Positions 3,653 through 6,313 of a stretch of 6,313 bases of DNA are shown one piece after another. The stretch covers positions 1 to 6,313 of the forward strand of contig JAHAIU010000170.1 in assembly GCA_018372555.1 (NCBI GenBank), read 5' to 3'. Numbering within the stretch: position 1 is the first letter of the stretch; the number at the start of each line of letters is the position of its first letter. Both the position numbers and the translations under genes were made by a program. The notes under the pieces were generated by a model. It did no database searches. It was not told the DNA's origin and saw nothing but the letters and a program-made list of their open reading frames with translations. The DNA comes from Clostridium sp. GTDB taxonomy: Bacteria; Bacillota; Clostridia; Clostridiales; Clostridiaceae.

Positions 3653-6145
3653 ATGAATAAAAAAGTATTAATAGTAGGGGGAGTAGCAAGTGGGGCTTCT
3701 GCTGCTGCAAGAATTAGGAGATTAAAGGAAGATTTAGATATAGTAATTTTTGAAAAGGGTGAGCATATTTCCTTTGCTAACTGTGGATTACCTTATTATA
3801 TTGGAGAAGTTATAAAGACGCGAGAAAGTTTATTATTACAAACTCCTGAAAAAATGAAAGATAGATTTAATATTGATGTTAGGGTTAATAGTGAAGTTGT
3901 TTTTGTAGATACTAATGAGAAAAAGGTTAAGGTAAAATCCTTTGATAAAGAGTATGAAGAAAAATATGATTATTTAATTTTAGCACCTGGAGCAAGGCCT
4001 ATTAAACCCAATATTCCAGGCATTGATAGCAATAAAGTCTTTACTGTAAGAAATGTAAAAGATGTTGATAAGATAAAAGAGTATTCAATTAATTCTAATA
4101 TGAAGTCAGCTGTAGTTATTGGTGGCGGATTTATTGGTATAGAAATGGCTGAGAACTTAAGGCATAAAGGATTAGATGTAACTATAGTAGAAGCAGCTCC
4201 ACATCTTTTATCTAACTTTGATGATGAATTTTCTAGATTAATAGAAAAAGAATTAAATGATAATAAGGTAAGCATAATTCTAAATAAGAAAGTAGTAGCT
4301 TTTAAAGATGAGGAATCTACAGTTAAGGTTGTACTTGAAGATAATAGAGAAGTAGAGACTGATATAGTTATTTCAGCTATAGGGGTGTCTCCAGATACAA
4401 GTTTTATAAGAGATAGTGGAATAAACCTTGGAGAAAGAGGTCATATACTTGTAAATGAAAAAATGGAAACAAGTGTTGAAGGAGTATATGCAGCAGGAGA
4501 TGCAGTATTAGTAAAGGATATAGTAAGTGGAAAGGAAGCTTATATTCCTCTAGCAGGACCAGCTAATAAGCAAGGAAGAATAATAGCAGATAATATTTCA
4601 GGACATGAAGCTAAATATAAGGGAAGCCTTGGAACAGCAATAATAAAGATATTTGATATGGTAGCGGCTGCAACAGGGAATAATGAAAAAGCTTTAAAGA
4701 AAAACAATGTAAATTATAAGAAGGTTTATTTACATCCTTTAAGCCATGCTGGTTATTATCCAGATGCAACTAACCTAAACATTAAGGTATTATATGATGC
4801 TGAAAATGGTAAATTATTAGGAGTACAAGTATTAGGCTATGAAGGTGTAGATAAATTTATAGATGTAATTGCTACTACTATTAAGTTTGGAGGCACTATG
4901 GAGGATTTAAAAGATTTAGACTTAGCATATGCACCTCCATTTTTATCAGCTAAATCACCAGCTAATATGGCAGGCTTTATAGCAGAAAATGAAGCTAAGG
5001 AATTAGTAGATATAATTAACATAGAAGATTTAGAAAATATAGATCTAGATAAGCAAATATTATTAGATACAAGAGATGAATCAGAAGTAGCTTTAGGAAG
5101 TATAGAAAATTCAATAAATATACCAGTTAATGAATTAAGAAAAAATCTAGATAAATTAGATAAGAATAAGGAAATAATAGTTTATTGTGCAGTTGGTATA
5201 AGAGGATACATTGCTGTTAGAATTTTAAAAGCTTATGGATACAGGGCTAAAAATTTAAATGGTGGATATAAGAGTTATGTTAACTGGAAGTATGAGGCTA
5301 AGGATTTAAATAATAGTATTAGCAATAGGAGTGAAGATTTAGCAATGAAAGAAGTTGCCGTAGATAAAATTAGAGAATTAAATGCTACAGGATTATCTTG
5401 TCCAGGACCATTAATGCAAGTAAAACAAATGATGGATATGATGGAAGAGGGAGAAGTATTAAAGGTTAGAGCATCAGATGAAGGCTTCTACAGAGATATA
5501 GAAGCATGGACTAAAATAACTAATAATAGGCTTTTAGATATTGAAAAGAATAAAGGTATAATAGAAGCTACTATTTTAAAAGGTAGTGGAGATGGGATTT
5601 CTGAAGTTAATAGAAATTCAGGAACAGAAGATAAAGCATTAGCATCTTCCTCATCAAATACAATAGTAGAAAACAATAACGGACAAACTATGGTAGTATT
5701 TAGTGGAGATTTAGATAAAGCAATTGCTTCATTTATAATAGCAAATGGTGCAGCTACAATGGGGAAAAAAGTTACAATGTTCTTTACCTTCTGGGGATTA
5801 AATATTTTAAGAAAGCCAGAAAAAGTTAATACACCTAAAAACATTATAGAAAAAGCCTTCGGAATGATGATGCCAAGAGGAAGCAAAAAGCTTGGCTTAT
5901 CAAGAATGAACATGGGTGGAATGGGCGCTAAAATGATAAGAGGTGTCATGAAAAATAAAAATATCCAATCCTTAGAAGACTTAATGACAGCAGCTATAGA
6001 AAATGGAATAGAAATAGTTGCCTGCACAATGTCTATGGATGTAATGGGAATAAAGAAAGAAGAATTAATAGATGGAATAACTTATGGTGGAGTGGGATAC
6101 TACTTAGGAGAAGCAAATTCTTCCAACGTAAATTTATTTATATAA
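3653..6145 (+). CDS. CoA-disulfide reductase-rhodanese-TusA-DsrE2 fusion (sulfane-sulfur handling)
   Basis: The 830-residue protein has four joined domains. Residues 1-445 are an FAD/NAD(P) pyridine nucleotide-disulfide oxidoreductase of the CoA-disulfide reductase type: FAD motif VGGVASGASAAA (8-19), active-site SFANCGLPYY (C44), second nucleotide fold VVIGGGFIGIEMAE (154-167), FAD motif GVYAAGDA (277-284), and dimer-interface tyrosines AGYYPDA (Y368/Y369) and AYAPPF (Y426). Residues about 455-548 are a rhodanese with loop C512-AVGIRG. Residues about 574-642 are a TusA/SirA sulfur carrier (LSCPGP, C583). Residues about 678-830 are DsrE2-like, with C791 in ACTMSMD. A linker rich in G, S and N (643-677) separates TusA from DsrE2. 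No signal peptide is seen, so it is cytosolic. It probably uses NAD(P)H to reduce CoA disulfide or persulfide and relays sulfane sulfur between the carrier cysteines; direction and acceptor are unknown. There are only four cysteines, one per domain. ArsR control is inferred. The frame is intact. Confidence 0.93.
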   Translation: MNKKVLIVGGVASGASAAARIRRLKEDLDIVIFEKGEHISFANCGLPYYIGEVIKTRESLLLQTPEKMKDRFNIDVRVNSEVVFVDTNEKKVKVKSFDKEYEEKYDYLILAPGARPIKPNIPGIDSNKVFTVRNVKDVDKIKEYSINSNMKSAVVIGGGFIGIEMAENLRHKGLDVTIVEAAPHLLSNFDDEFSRLIEKELNDNKVSIILNKKVVAFKDEESTVKVVLEDNREVETDIVISAIGVSPDTSFIRDSGINLGERGHILVNEKMETSVEGVYAAGDAVLVKDIVSGKEAYIPLAGPANKQGRIIADNISGHEAKYKGSLGTAIIKIFDMVAAATGNNEKALKKNNVNYKKVYLHPLSHAGYYPDATNLNIKVLYDAENGKLLGVQVLGYEGVDKFIDVIATTIKFGGTMEDLKDLDLAYAPPFLSAKSPANMAGFIAENEAKELVDIINIEDLENIDLDKQILLDTRDESEVALGSIENSINIPVNELRKNLDKLDKNKEIIVYCAVGIRGYIAVRILKAYGYRAKNLNGGYKSYVNWKYEAKDLNNSISNRSEDLAMKEVAVDKIRELNATGLSCPGPLMQVKQMMDMMEEGEVLKVRASDEGFYRDIEAWTKITNNRLLDIEKNKGIIEATILKGSGDGISEVNRNSGTEDKALASSSSNTIVENNNGQTMVVFSGDLDKAIASFIIANGAATMGKKVTMFFTFWGLNILRKPEKVNTPKNIIEKAFGMMMPRGSKKLGLSRMNMGGMGAKMIRGVMKNKNIQSLEDLMTAAIENGIEIVACTMSMDVMGIKKEELIDGITYGGVGYYLGEANSSNVNLFI

Positions 6146-6155
6146 TTAATTAACT

Positions 6156-6237
6156 AAGAACTTTATACATTTTATGCTCAGGCTTCCGTCGCAAGCTCCA
6201 AGTCAGCCCACCGCATAAGAATGTATAAAGTTCTTTT
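6156..6237 (+). terminator. Long hairpin with GC-rich loop after the fusion gene
   Basis: The arms at 6156-6177 (AAGAACTTTATACATT then TTATGC) and 6213-6235 (GCATAAG then AATGTATAAAGTTCTT) pair over 22 bp with one bulged G; TT continues the T run after the arm. The 35-base loop is markedly richer in G and C than the surroundings and can form a small inner stem (GCTT...AAGC). It starts 11 bases after the stop, so it likely terminates the fusion transcript. The length and GC-rich core also suit an interspersed repeat. Confidence 0.65.
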
Positions 6238-6276
6238 GTTGTATTTAATCTGGGGTGTGCTGGTCTACTGAAGGAA

Positions 6277-6299
6277 GAAACTCAGGCGAGCTGAGTTTC
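6277..6299. other. GC-richer hairpin at window edge, nature unknown
   Basis: GAAACTCAG (6277-6285) and CTGAGTTTC (6291-6299) form a perfect 9-bp stem around GCGAG. Preceding bases 6251-6270 are also unusually GC-rich for this genome. There is no T tract after the stem within the window. It may be part of a repeat, a structured RNA or a mobile-element end continuing to the right; I see no riboswitch class I can match. Confidence 0.45.
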
Positions 6300-6313
6300 A
6301 ATAGATTTTATCA

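Noticed and set aside
3970..4275. Minus-strand open frame inside the fusion gene
   Set aside because: It lies wholly within a clearly coding region on the + strand, has no ribosome binding site or family resemblance, and reads as an antisense shadow. The same applies to minus-strand frames at 4837-5022 and 5488-6027.
1..6313. CRISPR array, tRNA or rRNA genes
   Set aside because: No regularly spaced direct repeats of CRISPR type, and no recognisable tRNA or rRNA sequence, were seen on either strand.

Overview
The window looks like chromosome of a low-G+C anaerobic Firmicute, most probably a Clostridium. The sequence is strongly AT-rich throughout. Start sites carry GGAGG-type ribosome binding sites, AGA and ATA codons are common, and proteins such as the YruB-type glutaredoxin and the four-domain CoA-disulfide-reductase/sulfur-carrier fusion are typical of that group. 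I cannot name a species. All supported genes are on the + strand; the minus-strand open frames are shadows of real genes.

Layout. (1) 1-154: the last 50 codons of an ABC transporter ATPase. (2) 156-283: a MITE-like inverted-repeat element that probably also terminates transcription. (3) 296-310: a perfect 7-1-7 Fur box ahead of a YgbA-family Cys-rich protein (378-668). (4) 715-1009: an AT-rich spacer without genes. (5) 1010-1752: a two-gene unit with a DUF454/YbaN membrane protein and a four-helix membrane protein I do not recognise. (6) 1955-2188: a CPWC glutaredoxin preceded by two dyads and followed by a strong intrinsic terminator (2304-2344). (7) 2387-3040: a Crp/Fnr-family regulator whose candidate promoter overlaps that terminator. 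(8) 3127-3411: an ArsR-family regulator behind a near-consensus sigma-A promoter. (9) 3653-6145: an 830-residue protein fusing CoA-disulfide reductase, rhodanese, TusA and DsrE2 domains. (10) 6156-6313: a long terminator-like hairpin and a second GC-richer hairpin at the window edge.

How the genes may work together. The right half reads as a reactive-sulfur or thiol-redox module. The fusion protein can reduce disulfides or persulfides (FAD domain) and pass sulfane sulfur along three carrier domains. It has exactly four cysteines, one at the expected catalytic position of each domain. The ArsR repressor is the best candidate for its regulator: a 12-base word, ATTTGAATATAA, occurs in the arsR promoter region and again inside a near-perfect dyad in the fusion-gene promoter. 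The Crp/Fnr protein lacks the cAMP pocket signature and has a C-x5-C pair in its sensor domain, so thiol or redox sensing is plausible. The left half has an iron or nitrosative-stress flavour: a Fur box, YgbA and YbaN-family genes. Direct links between the two halves are inference only.
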